Notes under the pieces: model-generated
Databases searched by the model: none
Seen by the model: only the letters and a program-made list of their open reading frames with translations
Told to the model about the DNA's origin: nothing
Program-made: the position numbers and the translations under genes
Shown: positions 22,785-33,558 of the stretch, in pieces
Layout of the letters: each line of letters begins with the position of its first letter
Position numbering within the stretch: position 1 is the stretch's first letter
From: Grimontia hollisae CIP 101886
GTDB lineage: Bacteria > Pseudomonadota > Gammaproteobacteria > Enterobacterales > Vibrionaceae
Assembly: GCF_000176515.1 (NCBI RefSeq)
Contig: NZ_ADAQ01000011.1
Span: 868,001-932,000 of the forward strand
DNA: 64,000 nucleotides
Reading direction: 5' to 3'

Positions 22785-22797
22785 TGGTTGAAAAACA

Positions 22798-22832
22798 TGA
22801 AAAAGGCGCCTGTTGAAAGGGCGCCTTTTTTC
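22798..22832. terminator. Bidirectional terminator between tolC and hldE
   Basis: AAAAAGGCGCC / TGTTGAAA / GGGCGCCTTTTTT gives a strong stem with a U-run on both sides. Confidence 0.85.
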
Positions 22833-22856
22833 TGTTCAATCAGCCATCAATAAGCA

Positions 22857-24293
22857 TTACGCTTTATTGTGGCCACCCAGAATAGAATTGATGATCTCAG
22901 AGGTTGAACAACCTTCTTCAAAATTCAACACACGAACTTCACCGCCTGCGGCAATCACTTCTTTACCACCAGCAATCTCTTCCGGTTTATAGTCTCCACC
23001 TTTTACCAACATGTTTGGCAACACTTCGCTGATAAGGCGCTGTGGCGTTTCTTCACTGAATGGCACCACCCAATCTACAGCGCCCAACCCCGCCAGCACA
23101 GCCATGCGGCGATCAGTCGGATTTACCGGACGACCCGGTCCTTTCAGTCCACGAACAGACTCATCGGTATTCACTGCCACAATCAGGCGATCGCCCAGTT
23201 TCGCGGCTTCATTAAGATACGCCACATGACCGGCATGTAAAATGTCGAAACACCCGTTGGTCATCACCACTTTCTCGCCACGGGACTGTGCCATCTGTAC
23301 CGCGGCTTTCAGTTGATCTTCAGTCACGACACCGTAACCGGAATGGTGGCTGCCATACACCGCTTCCGTCAGTTCAATCGTCGACAGCGTGGACGTTCCC
23401 AGTTTACCGACCACCACGCCGGCTGCTGCATTCGCCAGCGCACACGCATCTTCAAACGGCTTACCCGCCGCCAAAGACGCTGCCACAACCGAAATCACCG
23501 TATCACCGGCACCGGTCACGTCATACACCTCTTTGGCCAGTGTGGGCAGGTTCAGCGGCTCGTGGCCAGCACGAATCAGTGTCATGCCATTTTCACTGCG
23601 GGTCACCAGCAATGCGTTAAACTCAAACTTCTCAATCAGCGCCAGGCCACGCTCAACAATCTCTTCTTCCGTACGACAGGCCCCTACTACCGCTTCAAAC
23701 TCACTCATGTTTGGCGTCAACATGGTCGCACCACGATAGCGTTCAAAATCTGTACCTTTAGGATCGACCAACGTCGCCACACCCGCCTTGCGGGCCAACT
23801 GGATCATTGGCTGAACATTTGCCAATGCGCCTTTGGCATAATCTGACAGGATCATCACTTTGGTGTTTGACAGCGCCGCTTCAATACGGGACAAGATTGG
23901 CTGCACATCCACATCGTGAAAACCTTCTTCAAAGTCCAAGCGGATCAGCTGCTGGTTACGACTCATAACGCGCAGTTTGGTGATAGTTGGGTAGTCCAGC
24001 AGCTCCACAAAATCACACGCCACGTTCAACGATCCCAGGGTGTCTTTTAGCACCTGCGCCTGCTCATCCTGACCTACAAGACCAATCAGTTGTGCCTTCC
24101 CGCCCAACGCTGCAATGTTCATTGCCACGTTTGCTGCACCGCCCGGACGTTCTTCTGTTTGGTTGATTTTCACCACAGGTACCGGCGCTTCCGGGGAGAT
24201 ACGTCCCGTTGGGCCATACCAGTAGCGATCAAGCATCACGTCTCCAACAACCAGAACATTAGCTTGCTGATAGTCAGGCAAAGTCAGTTTCAT
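22857..24293 (-). CDS. hldE: HldE, bifunctional heptose-7-phosphate kinase / heptose-1-phosphate adenylyltransferase
   Basis: HldE performs two steps in making ADP-heptose for the LPS inner core. The 478-residue protein has an N-terminal ribokinase-like domain (about 1-320, with the GAGDTV motif) and a C-terminal nucleotidyltransferase domain (from about 345, with [14 protein letters not shown]). I set the start at the ATG at 24293, 7 bases after a GGAG site; a TTG four codons upstream overlaps that ribosome site. The gene is divergent from the lipid A acyltransferase gene, so LPS functions cluster here. Confidence 0.95.
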   Translation of the reverse strand: MKLTLPDYQQANVLVVGDVMLDRYWYGPTGRISPEAPVPVVKINQTEERPGGAANVAMNIAALGGKAQLIGLVGQDEQAQVLKDTLGSLNVACDFVELLDYPTITKLRVMSRNQQLIRLDFEEGFHDVDVQPILSRIEAALSNTKVMILSDYAKGALANVQPMIQLARKAGVATLVDPKGTDFERYRGATMLTPNMSEFEAVVGACRTEEEIVERGLALIEKFEFNALLVTRSENGMTLIRAGHEPLNLPTLAKEVYDVTGAGDTVISVVAASLAAGKPFEDACALANAAAGVVVGKLGTSTLSTIELTEAVYGSHHSGYGVVTEDQLKAAVQMAQSRGEKVVMTNGCFDILHAGHVAYLNEAAKLGDRLIVAVNTDESVRGLKGPGRPVNPTDRRMAVLAGLGAVDWVVPFSEETPQRLISEVLPNMLVKGGDYKPEEIAGGKEVIAAGGEVRVLNFEEGCSTSEIINSILGGHNKA

Positions 24294-24538
24294 TGTTTTC
24301 TCCAAGGAAAAAGGAACGTCGGCGATATTATCATAAAGCCTTCACAGCAACAGCCATACCGACAACAACTCACGACGTCTATACCCGCGCCACCGCAATC
24401 CAGTACCTTCAGGCAACTTGGGCACATTACTTTCATTGCCACTGACAGGATCTGCCGACGAACCCTGACTATTGCAAACATTTCGGTATACAATGGCGCC
24501 TCATTTTTACCGTTTGATTCAGGAAATACGACCACGCT

Positions 24539-25468
24539 ATGAGCAGCCATTCTGAAGCACCAACTTTCCAATTCTCTTTCCTTCACCCCAGGTACTGGCA
24601 TACCTGGATGGGTGTCGGGGTGATGTTTTTGATCAGTTGGTTACCATACCGTGTGCAACGCTTCCTTGGACGGAAACTTGGCCTGCTGATCATGAAGCTT
24701 TTCAAAAGTCGTAAGAAAATTGCCGCACGCAACCTTGAGCTTTGCTTTCCAGAAATGACAGGGGGCGAGCGTGAAGCCCTGCTCAAAGAAAACTTCGAGC
24801 ATATGGGCTTGGCATTTTTTGAAACCTGTATGGCGTGGTTTTGGCCAGCCTGGCGAATTAGAAAGCATATAAAATATGAAGGTTTTGAACAGATTGCCGA
24901 TTTCAAAGCACGCAAAAAAGGGGTGCTGATTGTTGCCGTGCACTCTTTCAACCTGGAACTGGGTGCGCGTGCGTTTGGCCTGCACACACCCGGGTTTGGT
25001 GTATACCGGCCAAACACCAATCCCGTTTATGATTGGTTTCAATACAGAGGAAGGTGTCGCGAAAACAAACTGATCGACCGCTGCGACGTTAAACAGATGA
25101 TCAGACGATTAAAGCAAGGGGAATTAGTCTGGTACGCGCCGGACCACGACTATGGCCGTCACCGGTACGCATGGGCCCCCTTATTTGCCGTAGAAAACGC
25201 TTGCACAACGACAGGCACCCATCTTCTTGCGTCTGCCAGCGGATGTGATTTGGCGACATTTACCATTACCCGCGACAGGGAAGGTACCAGTTACACTTTG
25301 ACGCTGGATCCGCCAATGGACGCTTTTCCCTATGATGATGCAAACGCCTCCGCCGCATACACCAACATGTTTATTGAACGATCTATTATGCGGGCACCAG
25401 AGCAATATATGTGGCTGCATCGCCGTTTTAAAAGTCGCCCTGACGGTGAGCCTTCACTGTACGATTAA
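24539..25468 (+). CDS. Lipid A biosynthesis acyltransferase (LpxL/LpxM family)
   Basis: The 309-residue protein is a lipid A late acyltransferase that adds a secondary acyl chain to Kdo2-lipid IVA at the inner membrane. It has an N-terminal hydrophobic anchor (about 20-45) and the catalytic HX4E motif at H135-E140 (HSFNLE), plus the family's YRPNTNP and WYAPDHDYG segments. Whether it acts as LpxL, LpxM or the vibrio LpxN cannot be decided from sequence alone; the position beside hldE suits LpxL. It is convergent with glnE. Confidence 0.88.
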   Translation: MSSHSEAPTFQFSFLHPRYWHTWMGVGVMFLISWLPYRVQRFLGRKLGLLIMKLFKSRKKIAARNLELCFPEMTGGEREALLKENFEHMGLAFFETCMAWFWPAWRIRKHIKYEGFEQIADFKARKKGVLIVAVHSFNLELGARAFGLHTPGFGVYRPNTNPVYDWFQYRGRCRENKLIDRCDVKQMIRRLKQGELVWYAPDHDYGRHRYAWAPLFAVENACTTTGTHLLASASGCDLATFTITRDREGTSYTLTLDPPMDAFPYDDANASAAYTNMFIERSIMRAPEQYMWLHRRFKSRPDGEPSLYD

Positions 25469-25479
25469 ACATATCGCAA

Positions 25480-25524
25480 TGAAAAAAGGCGTGAAGCAGT
25501 ATTTTCGCTTCACGCCTTTTTTCT
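25480..25524. terminator. Bidirectional terminator between lipid A acyltransferase gene and glnE
   Basis: AAAAAAGGCGTGAAGC / AGTATTTTC / GCTTCACGCCTTTTTT forms a long, strong stem. Confidence 0.88.
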
Positions 25525-25554
25525 TTCATGACTGAGCGCATTTCACGCCTGAGC

Positions 25555-28404
25555 TTAGTGCTCCATCCATTCAGCCCATGCTGCTTTCACCGCTTCGCGC
25601 TCTGCAGTGAACGCCGCATCATCGACTTCCACAGGGGCGTCCAGCAGGTTCAGGCGGTGAATTTCATCGCGCATCGCCACATAGGCATCGCGCAGGGTCA
25701 GCGCCTGTGGCGTGCTTAAAATGCCTGCCTGGGCCATGTCTTCCAGAATACGGACATTGTCACTCCAGCGTGTTAACGCAGGCTCCTCGTGGGCATTGGC
25801 CAGCACAAAGAACTGGGTCATAAACTCAATGTCGGTGATCCCGCCGGGATCCTGTTTGATGTGAAATTTACCTTTTTCTTTGCTGCCCAGGTGGTCGCGC
25901 ATTTTATGGCGCATCTCAACCACATCCTTGCGAAGAGCATCCCTGTCACGCACGTTAGTCAGTACACGCTTACGCACGTCCGAAAAGCCTTTTGCCAGCA
26001 ATGCATCGCCATAGATCATACGGGTGCGCACTAACGCCTGATGCTCCCATGTCCAGGCTTCGGTGTTCTGGTATTCCTCGAACGATTCCAGTGTGGTCAC
26101 TAGCATGCCGGAAGCACCGGATGGACGCAGGCGGGTGTCAATGTCATACAGCACACCGGATGCCGTGCGGGTTGAGAACAGGTGGACAATGCGCTGAGCA
26201 AGGCGAAGGTAGAACTGGCGACCGTCTATCTCTTTTGGGCCATCAGTATAGCTGTCAACGGGGCAATCATGCACAAACACTACATCCAAATCCGAGTTAT
26301 ACCCCAGCTCGATACCGCCAACCTTGCCATAGCCAATCACCGCAAATCCCCGTCCATCACGCCCGGCAAGGTGGGAGGGCTGGCCATATTTTTCTGTCAT
26401 CTGGAACCAGGCCTGATTCACTACCGCTTCTACAATCGCTTCAGCCAGATAGGTCAGGTGGTCACTCACCTTCATCACAGGCAACACACCGGCAATGTCT
26501 GCTGCCGCGATGCGCAGCAACTGGGTCTGCTTGAACTGGCGAATGTGCTCCATCTGCTGCTCCATATCCTCTTCCGGAATGCGGGCAAGAAAATCAAACA
26601 GTTCGTTACGGTATTGATCGAGCGGGGTTGGGTTATAGAGATGTTGCAAATCCAGCAATTCATCCAGCAGGATGGGGTAGCTTGCCAACTTCTCTGCCAC
26701 CATAGGGCTGGCACCGCAAAGTCTAACCAGTTGTGTAATGGCGCCGTGGTGCTCGTCCAGAAGTTCCAGATAGGTGGTGCGGGTAGCAATACAGATAAGC
26801 AGCTTCAGCACCCGCTCCAACACCGCGATGGCGTCCTGCCGGCAGACAATGTGGCTGAGCATCACCGGCATCAGACGGTTTACCACCTCCCGGCCACGCG
26901 GCCCTAAAGTGCGCTTTGCCAGCTCTTCCTTGAAACGCAGCAGCGCTTTGGCTTGCTCTTCGGCATGTTGCGCCGTCATATCAGTCAGGATCTTCGCAAC
27001 CAGCTCCGGATCGCGCGCCGCATCCCAGATCTCGCTGAATTCAGTCGCGATCTTTTCTTCTTCACCCTCTTCTTCATCACCGATCAGGTTATCGAAGATG
27101 TCATGCACGCCCTGCATGTGAGACGCGATTTTCCCACGAAGAAGATCCCAGTTTTCTTCACCCATCGCGACAGCAAGGCGCAACCTGTCGCGCTCGTTAT
27201 CCGGCAGGGTCTGGGTTTGCTTATCACCTATCGCCTGCAACAGGTTTTCCACCCGGCGCAGGTAACGGTAAGCCGCTTCCAGTGTATCTGCATCCTGTAC
27301 AGGCAATAGTTCCAGCTCACGAATAGCATGTAAGGTGATAAACAAGCCACGCTTGCGAAGGATAGGATCACGGCCACCCCGGATCAGTTGGAAAGCCTGG
27401 ACAATAAACTCAATTTCACGGATCCCGCCTGCCCCAAGCTTGATGTTGTCTGTCAGCCCACGGCGACGTACCTCACTGCGGATCATCGCTTTCATACGGC
27501 GCAGGGACTGGATAGCACTGAAATCGATATAGCGGCGGAATACAAATGGACGCAGCATCTGGCGCAAGCTCTGGTAACAGGAAAACTGTTCTTTGCCCAT
27601 CACCCGCGCTTTGATCATGGCGTAGCGCTCCCAGTCACGCCCCTGCTCCTGATAGTAATCCTCAAGTGCCGCGAAGCTCATCACCAACGGGCCACTGTCA
27701 CCAAACGGACGCAGACGCATATCGACGCGGTAACAGAAGCCGTCATAGGTTTGCTGGTCGAGTGCTTTAATCAAGCGCTGACCGAGGCGGGTAAAAAACT
27801 GGGCATTGGCAATACTGCGGCGCGCGCCCTGGGTTTCGCCGTTTTCCGGATAGGTGAAGATAAGGTCGATATCAGAGGAAAAATTCAGCTCTCCGCCACC
27901 CAGTTTACCCATGCCAAGGATCAGCATAGGCTGTGGATTTCCTTCTACATCGCAAGGCGTTCCCCATTCGTTGCAACAGAAACGGTACAGCCAGCCATAG
28001 GCTTCCATGATCATGGCTTCTGCCAGTTTGGAGAGGTGCGCCAGACTGTCATCCAGCGAGAGGGAGTCGTTGAAGTCATGCCAGGCCAGCCAGACCATTT
28101 CTCGGCGACGGAAGCGCCGAAGCTCGCGGAGCAGGCCATTTTCATCCTGCTGGCTATCGAGCTTTTCTTTCAGCGCGTTGCGGTACTGAGTCAGGCGCTG
28201 GCCACTATCCAGGTGCGCTTTCAGCCACGGCAACAAGGTTTCGTCATGTAAAACCGAGTCGGTGACAAAATCACTCAGTGCCAGTGTGCGGGCAAGTGTA
28301 TCCCGCTCCCGGCCTTGCCATTTGGCAAGGTTATCTGGCTGTTTTTCAGCCAGTACATCTATCGCGCAGGTTGCGCACGCTTCCAGTTCCCTAGGCAACG
28401 ACAT
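25555..28404 (-). CDS. glnE: Glutamine synthetase adenylyltransferase/adenylyl-removing enzyme
   Basis: GlnE attaches AMP to, and removes it from, glutamine synthetase under PII control. The 949-residue protein has two nucleotidyltransferase domains: [20 protein letters not shown] in the N-terminal half (removing domain) and [20 protein letters not shown] in the C-terminal half (adenylylating domain), each followed by a helical domain. The frame is open 20 codons further upstream. I chose MSLPRELE, which follows AAGGAA and gives the usual length. Confidence 0.96.
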   Translation of the reverse strand: MSLPRELEACATCAIDVLAEKQPDNLAKWQGRERDTLARTLALSDFVTDSVLHDETLLPWLKAHLDSGQRLTQYRNALKEKLDSQQDENGLLRELRRFRRREMVWLAWHDFNDSLSLDDSLAHLSKLAEAMIMEAYGWLYRFCCNEWGTPCDVEGNPQPMLILGMGKLGGGELNFSSDIDLIFTYPENGETQGARRSIANAQFFTRLGQRLIKALDQQTYDGFCYRVDMRLRPFGDSGPLVMSFAALEDYYQEQGRDWERYAMIKARVMGKEQFSCYQSLRQMLRPFVFRRYIDFSAIQSLRRMKAMIRSEVRRRGLTDNIKLGAGGIREIEFIVQAFQLIRGGRDPILRKRGLFITLHAIRELELLPVQDADTLEAAYRYLRRVENLLQAIGDKQTQTLPDNERDRLRLAVAMGEENWDLLRGKIASHMQGVHDIFDNLIGDEEEGEEEKIATEFSEIWDAARDPELVAKILTDMTAQHAEEQAKALLRFKEELAKRTLGPRGREVVNRLMPVMLSHIVCRQDAIAVLERVLKLLICIATRTTYLELLDEHHGAITQLVRLCGASPMVAEKLASYPILLDELLDLQHLYNPTPLDQYRNELFDFLARIPEEDMEQQMEHIRQFKQTQLLRIAAADIAGVLPVMKVSDHLTYLAEAIVEAVVNQAWFQMTEKYGQPSHLAGRDGRGFAVIGYGKVGGIELGYNSDLDVVFVHDCPVDSYTDGPKEIDGRQFYLRLAQRIVHLFSTRTASGVLYDIDTRLRPSGASGMLVTTLESFEEYQNTEAWTWEHQALVRTRMIYGDALLAKGFSDVRKRVLTNVRDRDALRKDVVEMRHKMRDHLGSKEKGKFHIKQDPGGITDIEFMTQFFVLANAHEEPALTRWSDNVRILEDMAQAGILSTPQALTLRDAYVAMRDEIHRLNLLDAPVEVDDAAFTAEREAVKAAWAEWMEH

Positions 28405-28445
28405 CGGTGTTCTTTCCTTTACGCTTTCAATGTCTGACAATTTAT

Positions 28446-28482
28446 CATAAAAAAGCCCACACAACCGGTGGGCTTCTTCATT
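28446..28482 (-). terminator. Terminator of the first chemoreceptor gene
   Basis: On the minus strand AGCCCACCGGTTGTGTGGGCT runs into TTTTTTAT, a few bases after the chemoreceptor stop codon and before glnE. Confidence 0.75.
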
Positions 28483-28494
28483 CCTAAGCGGACA

Positions 28495-30093
28495 TCAAAC
28501 AGCAAATTCTTTGATTTTCAGATCCAGTTGTTCCGCATTGCCCTGCATGCTCTCTGATGTATTGGCAAGCTCTGTGACTACTGTCACTGAAGCTTCAACC
28601 AGCTCACGCACATTGGTCAGATTCTGGTTCATTTCATCCGCCACCGAGGCCTGCTGCTCAGCCGCCGTCGCAATATGGAAGTTCATGTCATTAATTTGGC
28701 AGATTTGCTCGACAATCAGGTTCAGTTCCTCTCCGGCGTTGCTGACAGACTCGACGCTTGCTACTGCTTCTACCACGCTTTGCTCCATCAGGCCAACGGC
28801 CTTCTGTGCTGACGATTGCAGCTGGGTGATCATGTCCTGGATTTCTACGGTCGCTTTCTGGGTATTCTGCGCCAGGTTACGTACTTCATCAGCAACCACC
28901 GCAAATCCCCGGCCCGCTTCACCGGCACGTGCCGCTTCAATCGCCGCGTTCAATGCCAGCAGGTTGGTTTGTTCCGAAATGCCCTGAATGGTGACCACCA
29001 CCGAGCTGATTTTCTCCACTCGCTCTTCGACCTGATTCACCACACTCGCAGATTCCCGTATATCTTCAGACAGTTTGTTGATGGTGGAAATGGTGTTACT
29101 CACATACTGCTGGCCGTTCGCGACCTGCTGGCGCGACACTTCGGTTGCCTGCGATGCTGCACGTGCATGACTGGCAACATCCTGCACCGTCGAGGTCATT
29201 TCACTCATCGCTGATGCCAGCTGGTCAATCTCACTAAACTGTTCTTTGGCTGACTCGCGGGTTTCATCCATGCTGACGCTCATCACTTCCGCTATGGTGT
29301 ACAACTCTTCAGAAGAACTGCGCTGGGTTTTGATCACGCTGGCAAGCTGAATGCGGCTCTTTTCCAGTTCACGGGCAAGCGCACCAAATTCGTCTTTACA
29401 ATCCATCACCACAGGGATACTCAGGTTCTTCTGTGCCATGTTACGCATGCCATTGGTCAGGCATTTGATTTGGCGTAGCATCAGGCTGGAAGCACCAAAC
29501 AGAATCACCATAAATGCCACAATCATCAGGGCGGTTTGCCAGGCCATCTGCATCAGATACGCGTTGTAATACTGCTCAGCAGCAGAATCAGGTTGTGATG
29601 ACACCGCCATCCAATCGGTGTTACCCACAGGCACAGCAATGCCATGACGGGCTTCGTCAGCCAGATGGTAAGCAAAGCCACTTGGGGTGCTGCGGAATAC
29701 TTCTGTTAGCAGGCGCCCATTTTCCAGTGGCAGGTTCAAGCCATCGAGCCTCTTGATCGTCGGGTGCGCCAATACCTGGCCGGATTGACGGTTTACCAGG
29801 TAGATGTATTGATCAATGGTGCTGGTTGCATTCTCTTGCTTAACCACGTGTTCAAGCAATGCAACGCCGTCCTCCTTGGCCAACAATGTCTGCGCCAGCT
29901 CCGCGCTGCGAAGCGCCAGGCTATGGCTTTGGGCTTCAGTCATCTCTTTAACAGAGTCACGAAACGTATTAGCATCCCACAGTTGTTTTACCACCAGCAG
30001 CAACGTACTGAAAACCATTAACAGTATGAGTTTGGGGACAAGCTTGATGTTAGCGGCGGCCTTTTCCCAAGGCCTGAATATCATCTGTGACAT
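28495..30093 (-). CDS. Methyl-accepting chemotaxis protein
   Basis: The 532-residue protein is an inner-membrane chemoreceptor. It has a first membrane segment (about 20-38), a periplasmic sensor of about 145 residues, a second segment (about 186-206), a HAMP domain, and a cytoplasmic signalling domain with the conserved hairpin tip [18 protein letters not shown] and [15 protein letters not shown]. The ligand cannot be predicted; the sensor resembles a Cache-like domain but this is not certain. AAGGAGT precedes the start. It is divergent from a potassium-channel gene. Confidence 0.92.
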   Translation of the reverse strand: MSQMIFRPWEKAAANIKLVPKLILLMVFSTLLLVVKQLWDANTFRDSVKEMTEAQSHSLALRSAELAQTLLAKEDGVALLEHVVKQENATSTIDQYIYLVNRQSGQVLAHPTIKRLDGLNLPLENGRLLTEVFRSTPSGFAYHLADEARHGIAVPVGNTDWMAVSSQPDSAAEQYYNAYLMQMAWQTALMIVAFMVILFGASSLMLRQIKCLTNGMRNMAQKNLSIPVVMDCKDEFGALARELEKSRIQLASVIKTQRSSSEELYTIAEVMSVSMDETRESAKEQFSEIDQLASAMSEMTSTVQDVASHARAASQATEVSRQQVANGQQYVSNTISTINKLSEDIRESASVVNQVEERVEKISSVVVTIQGISEQTNLLALNAAIEAARAGEAGRGFAVVADEVRNLAQNTQKATVEIQDMITQLQSSAQKAVGLMEQSVVEAVASVESVSNAGEELNLIVEQICQINDMNFHIATAAEQQASVADEMNQNLTNVRELVEASVTVVTELANTSESMQGNAEQLDLKIKEFAV

Positions 30094-30246
30094 TCGTGAA
30101 GACTCCTTGATAGTTGCATCGCGTAAACTGCGATACAGTAGAGATAATGCAAGCGAAAACAGACGCTGGGTATCTGCCGATCATCAATGCCGGTGAAGAT
30201 AACCTGCCTTCGTTCATTAACGGCAAAACAGGTATTTTATTGAGCA

Positions 30247-31035
30247 ATGAGTGAAAATGATTCAAAAAACTTAGATCTGAGTCCGATGGGATTATTAAGT
30301 CTGCTGCTTTCTTTTGTCTCACTGTGCATCGTCACCACCTTGTTATTACTGCCAAAAAACATGCCCCTTTATACCTTATTGCTGAACATAGACACGCTGA
30401 TCTGCCTGATATTTTTGCTCCAAATCACGACACATTTTCTCAAAAGTAATAGAAAGCTCACTTATTTGAAAAAACATTGGATTGATATTCTTGCCAGCAT
30501 TCCTGTAATAGAAGCCCTGCGTTTTGCCCGCATTTTCCAGATATTCCGGGTCATCCGGTTAATCCAGCAGAATCATTCCCTGCTCATCCATATGAACGAA
30601 AACCGCAACGAGACCACCATGGCAACCATCTTATTGTTGCTTACGGTCATCGTATCGACAGGGTCAGCAACGATATTTGTCCTGGAAAGTCCGGCCGATG
30701 AAGCCAATATCACCAGCTTGATGGATGCGATGTGGTGGGTATTTGTCACTATCTCGACCGTGGGATACGGAGATCATTACCCGGTCACGTCAGCCGGCCG
30801 GGCAGTCGCCATCATTGTGATCATTTGTGGTGTGGGAATTTTCGGTGCAATCACCGGTTTGGTGGCCTCTTATATCACTAAGCCCCAGAAGAAAGAGCAG
30901 GAAAAGAAAGCACGCAGCCGGGAAATATTGGAACAACTTTTGAACCAGCAAAATGAGATGATGACGCGCCTTACAGCAATTGAGAAAAAACTGGAGCAAA
31001 TATCACCTGAGGCGTCTTCACAAACCCAAAAGTAA
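30247..31035 (+). CDS. Six-transmembrane voltage-gated-type potassium channel
   Basis: The 262-residue protein looks like a bacterial Kv-type channel. Hydrophobic segments S1-S3 (about 12-90) come first, then an S4-like helix with arginines at 92, 95, 101 and 104, S5, a pore loop with the selectivity filter TVGYGD at 171-176, S6 (about 185-210), and a C-terminal coiled coil (about 214-255) that may hold the tetramer together. There is no RCK/TrkA-N domain, unlike E. coli Kch. It is monocistronic and divergent from a chemoreceptor gene; a functional link to motility is speculative. Confidence 0.88.
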   Translation: MSENDSKNLDLSPMGLLSLLLSFVSLCIVTTLLLLPKNMPLYTLLLNIDTLICLIFLLQITTHFLKSNRKLTYLKKHWIDILASIPVIEALRFARIFQIFRVIRLIQQNHSLLIHMNENRNETTMATILLLLTVIVSTGSATIFVLESPADEANITSLMDAMWWVFVTISTVGYGDHYPVTSAGRAVAIIVIICGVGIFGAITGLVASYITKPQKKEQEKKARSREILEQLLNQQNEMMTRLTAIEKKLEQISPEASSQTQK

Positions 31036-31091
31036 CGCCCCCAAGTGCCAGAGTCTACTGACCTTTTACGATCAATAGACTCTGCGTACTA

Positions 31092-32618
31092 TTACAGTTC
31101 CCAGTAAGGTGTTAGTGTCACCCCAATCTGGCGCGATTGCATCATGGCATGCAGTAGGGATTCTTCCTTACGGCTCAGCCATTTTTCAATCTGGTGCCGA
31201 TCTTCTTCATCCAAATCTTCATCACCAGCCAGGCGTCGTACCGGCTCAAGCAACTGGATATCTTCAATCCCTTGCAGCAAATCCAGCCAGGGCAGACGGA
31301 AGATTTCACGTTCTTCACTGTCAAACAGCGCCGCCACACAACATCCCGACATCAGGTTACGGGTCAGGCGAGGTTGTTGATCGAGGTACCCGAAACGGTC
31401 CAGCGTGTTGTTTTCAGCAAATACGCCCAGCAGCTCCTCCCAGGATTGTGCCAGAGAACGGACAGCAAACTGGCGAACAGGCTCATCCAGTTTCTCACGT
31501 GCTTTATCATCCAGGAAGGGTTGCCAGCCCCGGGTTAGGATCCAACGGCTCAAATCAAGCAGCAGGTTGCAATAGCGGCTTGAGTGCAGCAATTCCAGCA
31601 CCTGTGCACGTTCAGGCAGTTTATCGTAGCGCTCGGAGAGTTTTGCCATCAGTGGCTTTTGCGCGTTGAGTTTTCGCAGAAAATGGCCTTTGTCACCAAG
31701 AAGACGCTCAATCGCCCGCCCTTCATAGACCCATTCGAACTCCCCCTCCAACCATTGCAGTTCCTGACGCAGCAGTGCACTGGCGCGGCGTGGGATCAAT
31801 CCGCCGTAGAGCACCAGTGCTTGGCGGATCAGCGCAACAGCATTACAGATTTCAAAAATGGCTTCCTGCTCTGGACGCTCAACATAAATCTGCTCGTGGT
31901 AATGCCAATGTGCCAGCGCATGTTCCAGAGCCTTCACAAACGCATCCTCGACATGCATCTGGCTGTTAACCGGCACGATAGTCAGCGGTTTGACCGGATC
32001 GCCTTCGTACCCCGTTGCCAGCCGGTAGCCCCGCGCTGCTTTACTCAGGTTGCCCAGACGCAGGCCACCATGCTCCGCCAGCTCACGCGCCAGCACAAAC
32101 AGGGCATCCGTCTGACCGGATTTCAACTCCAACTCCACCTCACAAACCGGATCGTAGCCCCCTTCTGTGGTCGTCACTTCTCCGCTGTCAAATGCCAGTT
32201 CGACCTGACTGCTGTCAGGCATGGCGACCAACCATTGTTGGCGTTCAAAATCGGTAGAAAATAAAGGGGTCAGGTTGGCGGCAAGTGCATCAACATCGAT
32301 ACTTTCTGGCCAGGCATCTGCCGGGATAAGGGAGAGATCAGGCACCGGGGAGTCCAGTTCAGCGTTATATTCTGGACGCTGGTGAAGGCCGGCAACAACA
32401 CGTCCCGCGGTCTTCAATGTCTGGACATAGACGTCATCATAACGCCTGACTCGCAAACCAATATCATGGTGTCGCAGCAGGAAGTCCGGGGTGTCATAGT
32501 AAATATTGCCCAGTTTTTTCTGACGCTGTTGCAATACTTTAAGATCAGTAATTTTGTCTCTGAGTTGACGGTAAAAATCACCAGAAACAAAAAACTTTAG
32601 CTCTATCTCAGTTTCCAT
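31092..32618 (-). CDS. ygiF: YgiF, CYTH-CHAD inorganic triphosphatase
   Basis: YgiF hydrolyses inorganic triphosphate. The 508-residue protein has an N-terminal CYTH domain with the signature ETEIELKF at residues 2-9 and a C-terminal CHAD helical domain (from about 205) rich in conserved histidines and arginines, which binds polyphosphate in related proteins. I placed the start at METEIELKF; the open frame extends 29 codons upstream without homology. In E. coli ygiF adjoins glnE and hldE. Here all three are close but interrupted by other genes. It is divergent from the DUF47-Pit phosphate genes. Confidence 0.92.
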   Translation of the reverse strand: METEIELKFFVSGDFYRQLRDKITDLKVLQQRQKKLGNIYYDTPDFLLRHHDIGLRVRRYDDVYVQTLKTAGRVVAGLHQRPEYNAELDSPVPDLSLIPADAWPESIDVDALAANLTPLFSTDFERQQWLVAMPDSSQVELAFDSGEVTTTEGGYDPVCEVELELKSGQTDALFVLARELAEHGGLRLGNLSKAARGYRLATGYEGDPVKPLTIVPVNSQMHVEDAFVKALEHALAHWHYHEQIYVERPEQEAIFEICNAVALIRQALVLYGGLIPRRASALLRQELQWLEGEFEWVYEGRAIERLLGDKGHFLRKLNAQKPLMAKLSERYDKLPERAQVLELLHSSRYCNLLLDLSRWILTRGWQPFLDDKAREKLDEPVRQFAVRSLAQSWEELLGVFAENNTLDRFGYLDQQPRLTRNLMSGCCVAALFDSEEREIFRLPWLDLLQGIEDIQLLEPVRRLAGDEDLDEEDRHQIEKWLSRKEESLLHAMMQSRQIGVTLTPYWEL

Positions 32619-32841
32619 AAAGGGACCCATAACCAATAGCCAGACAAGGATATGAATATTCGTGGATGCGGGCAAGAGACTTTCATTGATCTGAAATGGT
32701 ATCAATGCAAATGTGATTGCGCTAACATTCGCCGCCTAAATAACTATTGGTCTACCCGGACTTGTGAAACCTGCATTGGTGGGTGTTTGGGTGTAATATT
32801 TAGCCTGATCCTTTGGACAGGTTTTTTAGGTAGATACGGCT

Positions 32842-33522
32842 ATGCCTGTAAATACAATTGTTGGGCTGTTTGCAAAGAGCCCCCTAAAACCTTTGCAACG
32901 CCATGTGAGTCGCGTCAATGACTGCTGCTCATTGTTGGTCCCTTTCTTCGAAGCATGCGAAAAGGGCGATTGGGAACGTGCAGAACAACTGCGCCATGAG
33001 ATTTCAACGATTGAAAAAGATGCTGATGCGCTCAAACGTGAAATCCGCCTCAAATTGCCCCGCGGTCTGTTCCTTCCGGTAGACCGTACCGACATGCTGG
33101 ATCTGCTTATCCAGCAGGACAAACTGGCAAACCTCGCTAAAGACATTGCTGGCCGTGTTATTGGCCGACAACTCCAAATCCCTTCCTTGCTCTACACCGA
33201 CTTCGTCGCCTATGTGCAACGTTGCCTTGATGCTGCCGAACAGGCACGTCGCGTGATCAGTGAATTGGATGAATTGCTGGAAACGGGTTTTAAAGGTCGT
33301 GAAGTCACACTGGTTGAAGAGATGATCCACCAGCTAGATACCATTGAGGGTGATACAGACTCCATGCAGATCCACCTTCGCCAGAAATTGATGTCCATCG
33401 AAAATGAATACAACCCTGTTGATGTGATGTTCCTGTACAAGATCCTTGAATGGATTGGTGAAATTGCTGATCAGGCTCAGCGTGTAGGATCACGTCTGGA
33501 GCTGATGCTGTCACGTTCATAA
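32842..33522 (+). CDS. DUF47/TIGR00153 PhoU-like protein, partner of Pit
   Basis: The 226-residue, mostly helical protein belongs to the DUF47 family (PhoU-like), whose genes are nearly always placed directly before pit phosphate transporter genes. It starts MPVNTIVGLFAKSPLKPL, typical of the family, with a conserved EKDADALKREIR segment. A role in controlling phosphate uptake by the adjacent transporter is inferred from linkage. The pit gene starts 36 bp downstream. Confidence 0.9.
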   Translation: MPVNTIVGLFAKSPLKPLQRHVSRVNDCCSLLVPFFEACEKGDWERAEQLRHEISTIEKDADALKREIRLKLPRGLFLPVDRTDMLDLLIQQDKLANLAKDIAGRVIGRQLQIPSLLYTDFVAYVQRCLDAAEQARRVISELDELLETGFKGREVTLVEEMIHQLDTIEGDTDSMQIHLRQKLMSIENEYNPVDVMFLYKILEWIGEIADQAQRVGSRLELMLSRS

Positions 33523-33558
33523 GTGTCCCGTTTTCCGAATAGATAACAAGGTAAAACA

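Noticed and set aside
27388-28251. Plus-strand frames inside glnE, including 287 codons
   Set aside because: Reverse-frame shadows of a well-supported gene with no independent start signals.
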